A stretch of DNA of 37,151 nt. It comes from an uncultured Lachnospiraceae bacterium (lineage in GTDB: Bacteria > Bacillota > Clostridia > Lachnospirales > Lachnospiraceae). Below the pieces are notes generated by a model. It was not told where the DNA came from, made no database searches, and saw only the letters and a list, made by a program, of their open reading frames with translations. Both the position numbers and the translations under genes were made by a program. Location: NCBI GenBank assembly GCA_947174185.1, contig CAMWHY010000013.1, positions 1-37,151 of the forward strand, written 5' to 3'. This document shows, in pieces, positions 1-10,994 of the stretch (positions are counted from its first letter, which is position 1; each line of letters begins with the position of its first letter).

Positions 1-1
1 G

Positions 2-910
2 GCCCACTCATCGGATATCATCAGGTGTATGGAAAAGGTGCTGATTAAGAATCATGTGGAAATTAAAAAAAATATGATGGTGAAGCGGATCCTGCTGGAT
101 GCGTCCGGACGTGCCTGTGGAGTGGAAGCAGACGGTCGTATTTCAGCAGATGCAGTCATTCTCGCGACAGGCGGCGTATCTTATCCGGTGACCGGTTCAG
201 ACGGAAATATGCATCATGTATTGGAAAAAATGGGACATCGTGTGATCACTCAAAGACCGGGTCTGGTTCCGCTGGAGGTAGAGGGCGATGTCTGCAAGCG
301 ATTACAGGGACTCTCTTTAAAAAATGTCAGCCTTACAGTGGCTTCTGAAGGAAAGATATTTTATGAAGGTTTTGGTGAGATGCTGTTTACTCATTTTGGA
401 ATGAGCGGACCATTGGTGTTATCGGCGGCTTCCTATATGAATGCGAAGCATTATGGCAAAAAATGTACGGCAAGGATTGATCTGAAGCCGTCTCTAACGA
501 AAGAGCAGTTGGATAAGCGTCTGCTCAGAGACTTTGAAAAAGCAAAAAACAAGCAGTTCAAAAATGCGTTAGGGGAGCTGCTGCCCTCCAAAATGATACC
601 GCTGATGCCGGAGCTTGCCGGGATTTTGCCGGAGAAGCCAATCAATGAATTGAAACGGGAAGAACGCCAGCGGCTTCTGGAAGTGATAAAAGGGATGGAA
701 TTTACCGTTACAGGAACGAGAGGATTTGAAGAAGCGATTATTACCATTGGCGGAATCAATATTAAAGAAGTTGACCCTTCCACGATGGAATCCAAAATCA
801 TACCGGGGTTGTATCTTGCCGGAGAGATGTTAGATGTGGATGCGCTGACCGGCGGATATAATCTGCAGATTGCATGGGCAACAGGGTATCTTGCCGGAAT
901 GTCGGTATGA
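2..910 (+). CDS. NAD(P)/FAD-dependent oxidoreductase, HI0933/YhiN family (5' truncated by window edge)
   Basis: Frame is open from base 2 (AHSSDIIRCMEKVL...). Motifs VILATGGVSYPVTGSDG and C-terminal GLYLAGEMLDVDALTGGYNLQIAWATGYLAG are typical of this flavoprotein family. Confidence 0.9.
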   Translation, partial: AHSSDIIRCMEKVLIKNHVEIKKNMMVKRILLDASGRACGVEADGRISADAVILATGGVSYPVTGSDGNMHHVLEKMGHRVITQRPGLVPLEVEGDVCKRLQGLSLKNVSLTVASEGKIFYEGFGEMLFTHFGMSGPLVLSAASYMNAKHYGKKCTARIDLKPSLTKEQLDKRLLRDFEKAKNKQFKNALGELLPSKMIPLMPELAGILPEKPINELKREERQRLLEVIKGMEFTVTGTRGFEEAIITIGGINIKEVDPSTMESKIIPGLYLAGEMLDVDALTGGYNLQIAWATGYLAGMSV

Positions 911-942
911 AACTCAGGAAATATTTGTATTGCAATATAAAA

Positions 943-999
943 CAGGATGTGGTATCGTTCTTTTTATATGAAGATGAAGATACTGCATCCTTTTTTATT
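943..999 (+). terminator. Rho-independent terminator after the flavoprotein gene
   Basis: AGGATGtgGTATC ... GATACtgCATCCT stem followed by TTTTTTATTTTTT. Confidence 0.7.
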
Positions 1000-1116
1000 T
1001 TTTGGGGGATGATTTAGGAAAATAATTCTAATTTACTAAACAAAATTTAGAAATATTATTAGATAATAATGTGTAGACGATATTTTTATAAATGAATTAA
1101 AAGGAGAAGGTAAGCT

Positions 1117-1770
1117 ATGGCTACAGTAATCGCGATCGACGGACCGGCAGGTGCCGGAAAAAGTACCATTGCAAAATTAGTGGCAAAGGAGCTAAATGCA
1201 ATCTATATCGATACAGGAGCGATGTACCGTGCAATGGCATTGTATCTGTTACGCAGTCATATAGATATAGAAGATGAAAAGGCATTGATGGAATGTGTTG
1301 CATCGGCGGATATTTCCATCCGCTTTGTTGATGGGGAGCAGCAGGTGTGGCTGAATGGCGAAAATGTCAATGGTTTGATCCGGACGGAGGAAGTAAGCAG
1401 TATGGCATCGGTTTCTTCCGCGAAAGGTGCAGTGCGCGTAAAATTGGTGGAGCTGCAAAGAAAGCTTGCGGAAGATCATGATGTGGTCATGGATGGCAGG
1501 GATATCGGCACTCATGTGCTTCCAGGCGCGAAACCGAAGATATTCCTAACCGCTGATTCCAGAGTGCGTGCAAAGAGAAGATATGACGAACTGACTGCCA
1601 GAGGAGAGGCATGTGATCTGGATACGATAGAGAAAGATATCATTGAGCGGGATGAACGGGATAAAAATCGTGAGATATCGCCGCTTCGTCAGGCAGAGGA
1701 CGCGATACTGGTGGATACGTCGGATATGACGATCGAGCAGGTGAAGGAGAAGATCATTTCGCTTATTTAA
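1117..1770 (+). CDS. cmk: Cytidylate kinase
   Basis: IAIDGPAGAGKSTIAK P-loop, YIDTGAMYRA, VMDGRDIGTHVLPGA; RBS aaggagaagg. Confidence 0.96.
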   Translation: MATVIAIDGPAGAGKSTIAKLVAKELNAIYIDTGAMYRAMALYLLRSHIDIEDEKALMECVASADISIRFVDGEQQVWLNGENVNGLIRTEEVSSMASVSSAKGAVRVKLVELQRKLAEDHDVVMDGRDIGTHVLPGAKPKIFLTADSRVRAKRRYDELTARGEACDLDTIEKDIIERDERDKNREISPLRQAEDAILVDTSDMTIEQVKEKIISLI

Positions 1771-1784
1771 TTAAGGAGGATGGC

Positions 1785-2702
1785 ATGGAAATCATACTTG
1801 CCAGAACTGCCGGTTTCTGTTTTGGCGTTAAACGGGCGGTGGATCAGGTCTATGAACAGTTGAAGCAGAATAAACCAATTTATACCTATGGCCCGATCAT
1901 TCATAATGAAGAAGTTGTCAAAGATCTGGTGGAGAAGGGTGTCCGTATCATAGAAACAGAGGAAGAACTGGCAGCTTTAAGAAACGGCGTGGTGATCATC
2001 CGGTCTCATGGCGTACCCGAACGGATCATAACATTGTTAAAGAAAAACGGATTGGAATATATTGATATGACATGCCCTTTTGTTAAGCGCATCCATGAGA
2101 TTGTCAGCAGGGAGAGTGCGCATAGCCATATTGTAATTATTGGTAATCCGGGACATCCTGAAGTGGAAGGTATCAGAGGGTGGTCAAAAACGCCTGCTGT
2201 GGTGATAGCGACGAAGGAAGAGGCCTGTTTGTATGATCCTAAAGAATATCAGTGTAAAAACGATGTGATTTCTGATAAAACCGGGCAATATCAACCCATA
2301 GAACAAGGTGAGAAGGATGTTTTTTCCATTTGCGTCGTTGCACAGACGACATTTAACTACAATAAATTTCAAGAACTTATTGAAATATTTATAAAAAAAG
2401 GTTATGATATAAATATTATGAATACTATCTGCGACGCCACAAGAAAGCGTCAGGCAGAAGCGAAGGAAATTGCGTCGGATGCCGATATCATGATTGTCGT
2501 AGGTGACACACAAAGCTCTAACAGTAAAAAGCTGTATGAGATCTGCAGGCAGGAATGCGCCCGGACATATTTTGTCCAGACCAGCAGAGATTTAGAGTTA
2601 AAGGTTGACGATACTGTGCGTAAGATAGGAATTACAGCGGGGGCTTCCACCCCGAATAATATTATAGAGGAGGTTCAAAACTATGTCAGAAGTATCTTTT
2701 GA
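1785..2702 (+). CDS. ispH: 4-hydroxy-3-methylbut-2-enyl diphosphate reductase (IspH/LytB)
   Basis: ARTAGFCFGVKRAVD, GPIIHNEEVV, RSHGVPE, TCPFVKRIH, NTICDATRKRQ, GITAGASTPNNIIEEV; RBS aaggagga. Confidence 0.96.
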   Translation: MEIILARTAGFCFGVKRAVDQVYEQLKQNKPIYTYGPIIHNEEVVKDLVEKGVRIIETEEELAALRNGVVIIRSHGVPERIITLLKKNGLEYIDMTCPFVKRIHEIVSRESAHSHIVIIGNPGHPEVEGIRGWSKTPAVVIATKEEACLYDPKEYQCKNDVISDKTGQYQPIEQGEKDVFSICVVAQTTFNYNKFQELIEIFIKKGYDINIMNTICDATRKRQAEAKEIASDADIMIVVGDTQSSNSKKLYEICRQECARTYFVQTSRDLELKVDDTVRKIGITAGASTPNNIIEEVQNYVRSIF

Positions 2703-3768
2703 ACAAATGCTGGAAGATTCATTTAAAAATATCCATGTTGGTGACGTGGTGGAAGGAACTGTTATTACTGTAACTCCGGATGAAATAGCTGTTAATATCG
2801 GATATAAATCAGATGGTATTGTTACAAAGCATGAATACACGAACAATCCCACCGTTGATCTTACAAGCGTAGTGCATCCGGGAGATAAGATCAACGTTAA
2901 AGTGATCAAGATGAACGATGGGGATGGTCAGGTCGTATTATCCTATAAGAGATTGATTATGGAAAAGGTAAGCAAGGTGCTGGAGGATGCGTTTAATGAA
3001 GGAACTATTCTGAAGGCGACTGTTTCGGAAGCTGTGAAGGGTGGATTGAAGGTCATCGTAGATGATGTGCCTGTGTTTATTCCGGCAAGTCTTGCATCTG
3101 ATACGTCCGTGAAGGATTTATCTGTGATGGAAGGACAGGAAGTGGAGTTTGTTATTACAGAATTTAATCCTAAAAAGAGAAAGTATATTGGTGACTGCCG
3201 CAGGGTATTGAGAGAGCGGAAGGAAGCGATGCGGGCTGAGCTGGTTGCACAGTTCCATGAAGGTGACATTATTGAGGGCGTTGTGCGGAATGTAACTGCC
3301 TTTGGAGCATTTGTTGATATTGGTGGATTGGATGGACTGCTTCATATTTCCGAGATGAGCTGGGGACATGTGGACAAACCGTCTAATGTGATGAGTAAGG
3401 GTGATACGTTAAAGGTAATCATCAAGGAGATCAAGGGTGATAAGATTGCTCTGAGTGTAAGATTTGATGAGAATAATCCATGGTTAAATGCGGCTGATAA
3501 GTATGAAGTCGGTACGGTTGTAACAGGTAAGGTTGCCAGAATGACAGATTTTGGCGCATTTGTACAGTTGGAAGAAGGAATCGATGCGCTGCTTCATGTA
3601 TCGCAGATTGCCAGACATCGAGTAGAGAAGCCGTCTGATGTATTGAAGATTGGTGATGTGATCGAGGCAATGGTGGTAGATCTGAATGTAGAAGAAAGAA
3701 AGATTAGCTTAAGCATGAAGAAACTTGCGCCGGAGTCAGAAGAGACAGCTGAGGATGCGGAAGAGTAG
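2683..3768 (+). CDS. rpsA: 30S ribosomal protein S1-like, about four S1 domains
   Basis: Repeated S1 motifs (GAFVDIGGLDGLLHISEMSW, GAFVQLEEGIDALLHVSQI); RBS gaggagg; overlaps the ispH 3' end by 20 nt in another frame. Confidence 0.92.
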   Translation: MSEVSFEQMLEDSFKNIHVGDVVEGTVITVTPDEIAVNIGYKSDGIVTKHEYTNNPTVDLTSVVHPGDKINVKVIKMNDGDGQVVLSYKRLIMEKVSKVLEDAFNEGTILKATVSEAVKGGLKVIVDDVPVFIPASLASDTSVKDLSVMEGQEVEFVITEFNPKKRKYIGDCRRVLRERKEAMRAELVAQFHEGDIIEGVVRNVTAFGAFVDIGGLDGLLHISEMSWGHVDKPSNVMSKGDTLKVIIKEIKGDKIALSVRFDENNPWLNAADKYEVGTVVTGKVARMTDFGAFVQLEEGIDALLHVSQIARHRVEKPSDVLKIGDVIEAMVVDLNVEERKISLSMKKLAPESEETAEDAEE

Positions 3769-3844
3769 GATGTTGCCAGATGCCAATCATAGCAGCCTGT
3801 AGCAAGATATTATAAAATAGCAGATATGATAGAGAGGTAATATC

Positions 3845-4624
3845 GTGCTTAATGATTATGAAGCTTTTAAAAAGCAAGTACTGAGCATGACAGGTATTGA
3901 TCTAAGTGCTTATAAGGAAAAGCAGATGAAGCGCAGGATCGATGCCTTGATTGCTAAATATGAAGCTGCCAATTATGACAGCTTTGTTTCATTGCTAAAA
4001 AAAGACAGAGAAGTATATGAAACATTTGTCGGATATTTGACAATTAATGTTTCTGAGTTTTACCGTAATCCGGATCAGTGGAAGTATATGGATGAAGTAG
4101 TGATTCCGGAACTGATCCGCAAATTTGGAACAAATCTGAAGATATGGAGCGCTGCCTGCTCTACGGGTGATGAGCCCTATTCTTTGGTGATGGCATTATC
4201 TAAACATATCCCGATCAATCAGATTTCAATCACGGCGACGGATATTGACAAGCAAATTCTTGCCAAGGCGAAAGTAGGAATTTATGGAGAAAAGTCAGTT
4301 GCCGGAGTTCCTATAGATCTACGGAAAAAATATTTTGAAAAGATTGGGGACGCTTATAAGATTTCGGATGAGATCAAAAACAGGGTGACATTCCGACAGC
4401 ATAATCTTTTGGCGGATCCCTATCCCAAGGATTATCATATGATCGTGTGCCGTAATGTATTGATTTATTTTACGGAAGAAGCGAAGGATGAGGTATTCCA
4501 GAAGTTCTGTTACTCTCTGGTGCCGACGGGGATTTTATTTATTGGAAATACGGAGCAGATCATTACCTATAAAGAAATGGGATATGAGCGCAAAAGTTCA
4601 TTCTTTTATTGTAAGAAACGATAA
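3845..4624 (+). CDS. cheR: CheR-type chemotaxis protein methyltransferase
   Basis: IWSAACSTGDEPYSLVMAL, ATDIDKQILAKA, MIVCRNVLIYF, LFIGNTEQI. Confidence 0.92.
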   Translation: MLNDYEAFKKQVLSMTGIDLSAYKEKQMKRRIDALIAKYEAANYDSFVSLLKKDREVYETFVGYLTINVSEFYRNPDQWKYMDEVVIPELIRKFGTNLKIWSAACSTGDEPYSLVMALSKHIPINQISITATDIDKQILAKAKVGIYGEKSVAGVPIDLRKKYFEKIGDAYKISDEIKNRVTFRQHNLLADPYPKDYHMIVCRNVLIYFTEEAKDEVFQKFCYSLVPTGILFIGNTEQIITYKEMGYERKSSFFYCKKR

Positions 4625-4683
4625 TAGCATTTTTTTAATCAGAAGTTTCATATAGTATTGTAAATAAGGGGTTTGGCAGGATA

Positions 4684-5145
4684 ATGGGAAAGAGACTTCC
4701 GGCAAATAAAGAACAAAAGTTCCGGCTTATATTAAGGGAAATCCGTGAGAACTCCCGGTTTGATGAAAATGAACAATATATACAACACGGAACGACTACG
4801 GTGAAGGAGCATTGTATCAAGGTGGCACAGACTGCGTATTATATGTCTCACCGCTTACATATTACGGTACATGAGGAAGAGTTAATCAGAGGCGCGCTGC
4901 TTCATGATTATTTTCTTTATGACTGGCATGAAAAATCTTTAAAAAATTCGATTCATGGTTTTACACATCCGGGAAAGGCTCTGAGGGAGGCTTCTAAGGA
5001 TTTTAATCTGACGAGAATTGAAAAAGACATGATCCAGTCCCATATGTTTCCTTTAACGGTCAGACCGCCCAAATATCGGGAGGGTGTATTGCTTTGCATT
5101 GCAGATAAACTTTGTGCACTGCAAGAAACAATAGGGGGACGTTAA
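4684..5145 (+). CDS. HD-domain protein
   Basis: HCIKVAQTAYYM ... GALLHDYFLYDWH ... IADKLCALQE, an HD phosphohydrolase-like pattern. Confidence 0.75.
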   Translation: MGKRLPANKEQKFRLILREIRENSRFDENEQYIQHGTTTVKEHCIKVAQTAYYMSHRLHITVHEEELIRGALLHDYFLYDWHEKSLKNSIHGFTHPGKALREASKDFNLTRIEKDMIQSHMFPLTVRPPKYREGVLLCIADKLCALQETIGGR

Positions 5146-5147
5146 TC

Positions 5148-6059
5148 GTGTATGAATTGATGACAATGCCATTTCTTCTTGGAATGGATTTTGCTACATT
5201 GACTTGTGTCATGATGTTCTACAGCTTTATCGGCTGGTTTTATGAATCTACTATTTTTTCGTTGGTAGAACAGGGAAAACTGATGAACCGGGGGTGTTTT
5301 ATCGGTCCATATCTGCCGATTTATAGTGTGGTAGCGGTCCTAAACCTGTATCTGCTGGATGGCGTGAGCAGTTCCTTTAAGATCGTATTGATTTCTGCAT
5401 TGACTTGCTGCGCGGTGGAATATATGACTTCATGGGCGTTGGAGAAGGTCTTTCATGCAAGATACTGGGACTACAGTTATTTCCCTCTGAATATTAATGG
5501 CCGTATCAGTGTTGTATCAGGTGCATTTTTCGGAATTGCCATTTTGTTTCTGATCAAGGTGCTTCATCCATTTACCATTGTTTTGATGAATAAGATACCT
5601 GAGCGTATCCGTGTGATACTTGGAGTGTTTTTCTGGGTATTGTTTTTAGTGGATGCAACCATGACAGTAATCGGTATGTGTAACCTGAATCGTAAATGTA
5701 AAGAGATCTATGATGCGATCGACCGGAATATTGAGGCAGGTTTCGATAAGATGAATGATAAAAAATCTTATTTGAACCGCTTTAGGATTGTCAGGGGAAG
5801 TAAAGTCCTTGTCGTAAAATTAAAAGGCATCAATAAAAAATTTGTTTCCATGGAAACGCGTATTATTGAAGCTTATCCTGATTTTCATTCTTATAGTTAT
5901 GCCGAGATTCTGGACAAAATGAAGGAGACACTGTCGCGTAGAAGAAATAGAAAGGGATTGAAAGTTATTGAGGAGATAGATGAGGAATTTGATGAGGAAT
6001 CAGAGCCCGGAAATGATCATTTGAATGATACGGATATAGATTTGGAAAAAAACGCATAA
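5148..6059 (+). CDS. Putative ABC transporter permease-like membrane protein (PF06541/CmpB-type)
   Basis: Multi-TM; FYSFIGWFYESTIFSLVEQGKLMNRGCFIGPYLPIY motif. GTG start at 5148 after agggggac fits better than the ORF-track start at 5112. Confidence 0.8.
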   Translation: MYELMTMPFLLGMDFATLTCVMMFYSFIGWFYESTIFSLVEQGKLMNRGCFIGPYLPIYSVVAVLNLYLLDGVSSSFKIVLISALTCCAVEYMTSWALEKVFHARYWDYSYFPLNINGRISVVSGAFFGIAILFLIKVLHPFTIVLMNKIPERIRVILGVFFWVLFLVDATMTVIGMCNLNRKCKEIYDAIDRNIEAGFDKMNDKKSYLNRFRIVRGSKVLVVKLKGINKKFVSMETRIIEAYPDFHSYSYAEILDKMKETLSRRRNRKGLKVIEEIDEEFDEESEPGNDHLNDTDIDLEKNA

Positions 6060-6060
6060 A

Positions 6061-6088
6061 AAGCAACATGTTACAATGTTGCTTTTTT
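6061..6088 (+). terminator. Terminator between convergent genes
   Basis: AAGCAACAT gttaca ATGTTGCTT followed by TTTT. Confidence 0.8.
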
Positions 6089-6110
6089 AATAAGAAATTT
6101 ACGAATTTAT

Positions 6111-6632
6111 CTAATATGTAATGGTAACGGTGACCTCATCCCCCTCCGGGATCTCACCCATCAGGATATCGCCGATATATGAGAGATAGGTCATAGCCGC
6201 CTTGTATTGTAACTTTGCATTGCTTCCAACTTCTGGCAGATATCCGCCGTCAGCAAATGCTTCATGGTAAAGTCTGGATGCTTCGCTCATATAATAGGCT
6301 GCATCGTCTGCCATAGATTCGATAGAAGAGTACTCTTCTGGAACCTCTAAAGCTGCCATATCTTGAAAAGCCGTATTGATCTGGTCTAACTGTGTCAGCA
6401 TATCGGTCACGGCAGAGTTTGCAGATGGGTTAATCGCATCTAGTGCAGAGGCTGAAGAAGCAATTGTCTCATAACATGTAGTCATGCTTTCGCGATAGGC
6501 GGTTATCTTTTCATCTTCTTTATTTCTGCCGCATGCTGTAACAGTTAATAAAAGGCATACCGCCATTAAAAATGAGACTGTTGAACCCAATTTTTTCTTA
6601 TGAAGGTATTCTGGATATTTTTTCATATTCAC
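6111..6632 (-). CDS. Hypothetical lipoprotein
   Basis: Signal peptide with lipobox LTVTAC after FLMAVCLL; no recognised domain. Confidence 0.8.
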   Translation of the reverse strand: MNMKKYPEYLHKKKLGSTVSFLMAVCLLLTVTACGRNKEDEKITAYRESMTTCYETIASSASALDAINPSANSAVTDMLTQLDQINTAFQDMAALEVPEEYSSIESMADDAAYYMSEASRLYHEAFADGGYLPEVGSNAKLQYKAAMTYLSYIGDILMGEIPEGDEVTVTITY

Positions 6633-6877
6633 TCACCATTATTTTTTGATATCTGTAGTATCTGCGTTCTAAGCATATTTATGCGTATTTTAAGTTTTGC
6701 CATTCATTTTTTCTATAATATTGAAAATGTTAAAAAATGTAATTGTGCCTATTTATCAAAGCGATTTCATAAATATTGTATTTAATAACAAGAATAATAT
6801 ACCATATATTGTGAGTTTAATCAAGTGGGCGCAAATTAGAATACTTTTCAGAAACCCTTTAAAAAATAAATGAGTTA

Positions 6878-6906
6878 TTGTCAATATAGGAGTTATTTGA
6901 TAAAAT
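6878..6906 (+). promoter_or_regulatory. Predicted sigma-A-like promoter for the ilv cluster
   Basis: TTGTCA - 17 nt - TAAAAT upstream of ilvB. Confidence 0.55.
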
Positions 6907-6945
6907 AAAAATGTTTTAAATTTTTATTAAAAATGTCAGATTATT

Positions 6946-8583
6946 ATGTGGGAAAGGAAATCTGTGGATATGAATGGCGCAGACGCAATGATAAAATGTT
7001 TAGAGGCAGAGGATGTGGAAGTAGTCTTTGGGTATCCGGGAGTGGCGATCTGCCCTTTTTATGATAGTATTAGAGAATCTAAGATCCGTACTGTTCTGGT
7101 GCGTACGGAACAGAATGCGGCGCATGCGGCAAGCGGTCTGACCAGAACAAGCGGTAAGCCTGGAGTATGCGCTGTTACCAGCGGTCCTGGTGCGACCAAT
7201 CTGATCACCGGGATTGCTACGGCATTTGCTGATAGTATACCGCTGATTTGTATTACCGGGCAGGTCAATTCGGAACTGCTGGGAAGCGATGTTTTTCAGG
7301 AAGCGGATATTACCGGAGCAGTGGAATCTTTTGTAAAATATAGTTATCTGGTTAAGAATGTCAATGATATCCCAAGGATATTTAAGGAGGCATTTCAGAT
7401 TGCGAATACAGGGCGAAAAGGACCGGTTCTGATTGATGTTCCGATCGATGTGCAGCAGCAGGAAATTAAGAGTTTTCATTATCCGGAAGAAGTAAAATTA
7501 CGCACTTACAAGCCGACGGTCAAAGGCAATGCGCCGCAGATTAAGAAAGCGGTAAGAGAACTGGAACGTGCAAAGCGTCCTTTGATTTGTGCGGGTGGCG
7601 GGGTTATTCTGGGCGATGCACAGAAGGAATTGATAGAGTTTGTGGAGGAATACCAGATTCCTGTGGTATCTACTATGATGGGGATCGGTGTGATGCCTAC
7701 GGATCATCCTTATTATTTTGGTATGGTGGGCAATAACGGCAAGCCGTGTGCCAACCGGGCGATGAAAGAGTCTGATCTGATTCTGCTGATTGGGGCAAGG
7801 GTCGCAGACCGTGCGGTCAATCAGCCGGAGCGTGTTATGAAGGACACTGTTTTGGTGCATATTGATGTAGATCCGGCAGAGATTGGCAAGAATACCGGAG
7901 CCACCATTCCGATTGTTGGGGAGGCTAAGAGTGTCCTGCATGATCTGTTGGAATATGAGATTGACGGATTTTACGATGCCTGGGTCAATCAATTGAACCA
8001 GTACCGGAGTGAAATGAATATTGTGCGCTGTCCTGACCAGAATTACGTGGATCCGGCAGAATTTATCAGAAAATTATCATTGGAGATGAAGGATGATGCG
8101 ATCTATGTGGCAGATGTAGGGCAAAACCAGATCTGGTCCTGTGCTTATCATGTAGTAAAAGAAGGACGATTTCTGACGACCGGAGGGATGGGGACTATGG
8201 GATATTCCATTCCGGCAGCCATGGGTGCAAAGATTGGAAATCCTAAGAAACAGGTAGTTGCAGTTTGTGGTGACGGGTCATTTCAGATGTCATTGATGGA
8301 ACTTGCGACGATGCGCCAGCACAACGTGCCGGTTAAGATCATTGTATTGAAAAATAATTATCTGGGCATGGTGAGGCAGTATCAGCATTTTACCTATCAG
8401 GACCAGTATAGCGTCGTTTCACTGGAGGGAAGTCCGGATCTGGAAAAGATTGCAGAAGCATACGGTATCAAGTTTAGCCGTCTGACAGATATGAAAGAGT
8501 GTGACGAACAAATCGAAGAATTTTTGAAGAAGGATGAATCGTACCTGATGGAGTGTATCATCGATCCGATGGATCTGGTATAA
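6946..8583 (+). CDS. ilvB: Acetolactate synthase large subunit
   Basis: VFGYPG, RTEQNAAHAASG, GPGATNLITGIATAFADSIPL, GDGSFQMSLMELAT..NNYLGMVRQ (TPP motif). Start may be GTG 6964 or ATG 6970, both in frame and after the RBS. Confidence 0.95.
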   Translation: MWERKSVDMNGADAMIKCLEAEDVEVVFGYPGVAICPFYDSIRESKIRTVLVRTEQNAAHAASGLTRTSGKPGVCAVTSGPGATNLITGIATAFADSIPLICITGQVNSELLGSDVFQEADITGAVESFVKYSYLVKNVNDIPRIFKEAFQIANTGRKGPVLIDVPIDVQQQEIKSFHYPEEVKLRTYKPTVKGNAPQIKKAVRELERAKRPLICAGGGVILGDAQKELIEFVEEYQIPVVSTMMGIGVMPTDHPYYFGMVGNNGKPCANRAMKESDLILLIGARVADRAVNQPERVMKDTVLVHIDVDPAEIGKNTGATIPIVGEAKSVLHDLLEYEIDGFYDAWVNQLNQYRSEMNIVRCPDQNYVDPAEFIRKLSLEMKDDAIYVADVGQNQIWSCAYHVVKEGRFLTTGGMGTMGYSIPAAMGAKIGNPKKQVVAVCGDGSFQMSLMELATMRQHNVPVKIIVLKNNYLGMVRQYQHFTYQDQYSVVSLEGSPDLEKIAEAYGIKFSRLTDMKECDEQIEEFLKKDESYLMECIIDPMDLV

Positions 8584-8650
8584 CGATGCCATGGTTGCAG
8601 CGATGTCGGAAGGTGCCTGAAAGCAATAGAGGAGAGGAGCGGAAGTTCAT

Positions 8651-9139
8651 ATGAATAAGATATTTAATGTGTTGGTAGAGAACCGCTCCGGCGTACTGTG
8701 TAAGGTTGCCGGATTGTTCTCAAGAAGATGTTTTAATATAGATTCTCTTGCCGTGGGCGAGACCGATTCTCCGGAAGTATCCAGTATGACGATTGTCAGT
8801 TCCGGAACGCCGCGTATTTTGGAGCAAATTGAGAAACAGCTTAACAAAAAACTGGATGTTATTAAGGTCAAGACCTATGAATCCCACCAGGCGATTGCCA
8901 GAGAACTGATTCTTGTTAAGGTAAAATACAATAAAAGTAATCGGAAGGAGATCATGGAGATCTGCGATATCATGAAGACAGATATTGTCGATATGTCAAA
9001 AACAATGATGATCCTGCAGCTTTGTGATACCCCGGACCGTATCAAGCTGCTCCTTGCAATGCTTAATCAGGTCAGTATCGTGGAGGTCGCAAGGACCGGG
9101 ACGCTGGCACTGCTCAAATGTATGGAATCTGAGAATTGA
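8651..9139 (+). CDS. ilvN: Acetolactate synthase small subunit (ACT domain), copy 1
   Basis: NKIFNVLVENRSGVLCKVAGLFSRRCFNIDSL N-terminal ACT motif. Confidence 0.93.
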   Translation: MNKIFNVLVENRSGVLCKVAGLFSRRCFNIDSLAVGETDSPEVSSMTIVSSGTPRILEQIEKQLNKKLDVIKVKTYESHQAIARELILVKVKYNKSNRKEIMEICDIMKTDIVDMSKTMMILQLCDTPDRIKLLLAMLNQVSIVEVARTGTLALLKCMESEN

Positions 9140-9151
9140 TATATTGATACA

Positions 9152-9180
9152 TTGACTTTTGCAAGTAATGTTGTTAATAT
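9152..9180 (+). promoter_or_regulatory. Possible internal promoter upstream of ilvN copy 2
   Basis: TTGACT - 17 nt - TAATAT in the 120-nt gap between the two small-subunit genes. Confidence 0.35.
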
Positions 9181-9272
9181 TATTTTTGCAGGATCTAGTG
9201 TAAAAGAACTTCTAATGCCCGTATGAGGCAAAAAATAATTTTATATAAGTATGGAAAGGCATGGTTGTTCAG

Positions 9273-9776
9273 GTGAATAAGAAAGTATTTCAGCTTTTAG
9301 TAGATAATACGTCCGGTGTATTGAGCCGGATCTCAGGATTATTTTCCAGACGTGGATATAATATTGAAAGCATTACAGCAGGAGTGACTGCTGATCCGAG
9401 GTATACACGTATTACGATCGTGGCGTCAGGGGATGATGAGATTTTAGATCAGATTGAAAAACAGGTGGCAAAGCTGGTGGATGTACGTAATATCAAGGTG
9501 CTGGCACCGGAGGAATCCGTTTACCGCGAACTTTGCCTGATCAAGATCAGCGTTACAGAGCAGACGCGTGACAGTGTGATTAATATTGCCAATGTGTTCC
9601 GGGCAAGTATTATTGATGTGGGCAATCAGAGTATGATCATTGAACTGACTGGCAATCAGTCAAAGATAGAGGCATTTATCAAGCTTCTGGAAGGTTATGA
9701 AATCTTGGAACTGGCAAGAACGGGAATTACCGGATTGACAAGGGGCAATAAGGACGTTGTCTGGCTGGATAATTAA
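9273..9776 (+). CDS. ilvN: Acetolactate synthase small subunit (ACT domain), copy 2
   Basis: NKKVFQLLVDNTSGVLSRISGLFSRRGYNIESI. GTG at 9273 aligns exactly with the ATG of copy 1; the ORF track begins at in-frame ATG 9261. Confidence 0.92.
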   Translation: MNKKVFQLLVDNTSGVLSRISGLFSRRGYNIESITAGVTADPRYTRITIVASGDDEILDQIEKQVAKLVDVRNIKVLAPEESVYRELCLIKISVTEQTRDSVINIANVFRASIIDVGNQSMIIELTGNQSKIEAFIKLLEGYEILELARTGITGLTRGNKDVVWLDN

Positions 9777-9862
9777 GCGGTTGTATTAATGATTGCAGCC
9801 TTTGGAATATCTTCTTATTCCAAGCGGATGGAGTCGTTGGGCAATTGCTTAAATATACATAA

Positions 9863-10897
<1,035 letters not shown>

Positions 10898-10936
10898 GCT
10901 GAAAAGAATAAGTTGCATGATAGGATGAAGTGACGG

Positions 10937-10965
10937 AAGGGCTGGCTATCTTTGCCGGCCCTTTT
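10937..10965 (+). terminator. Terminator after ilvC
   Basis: AAGGGCTGGC tatcttt GCCGGCCCTT then TTA. Confidence 0.7.
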
Positions 10966-10994
10966 ATACAATGATGGGAAGGCATGAACGTTTT

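Noticed and set aside
6786-6945. T-box or leader-peptide attenuator upstream of ilvB
   Set aside because: No T-box core sequence and no BCAA-rich leader ORF found; only a promoter-like element.
9802-9823. Hairpin TTGGAATA tcttct TATTCCAA upstream of ilvC
   Set aside because: Short, AT-rich and without a U-tract; could occur by chance, so not called as a feature.
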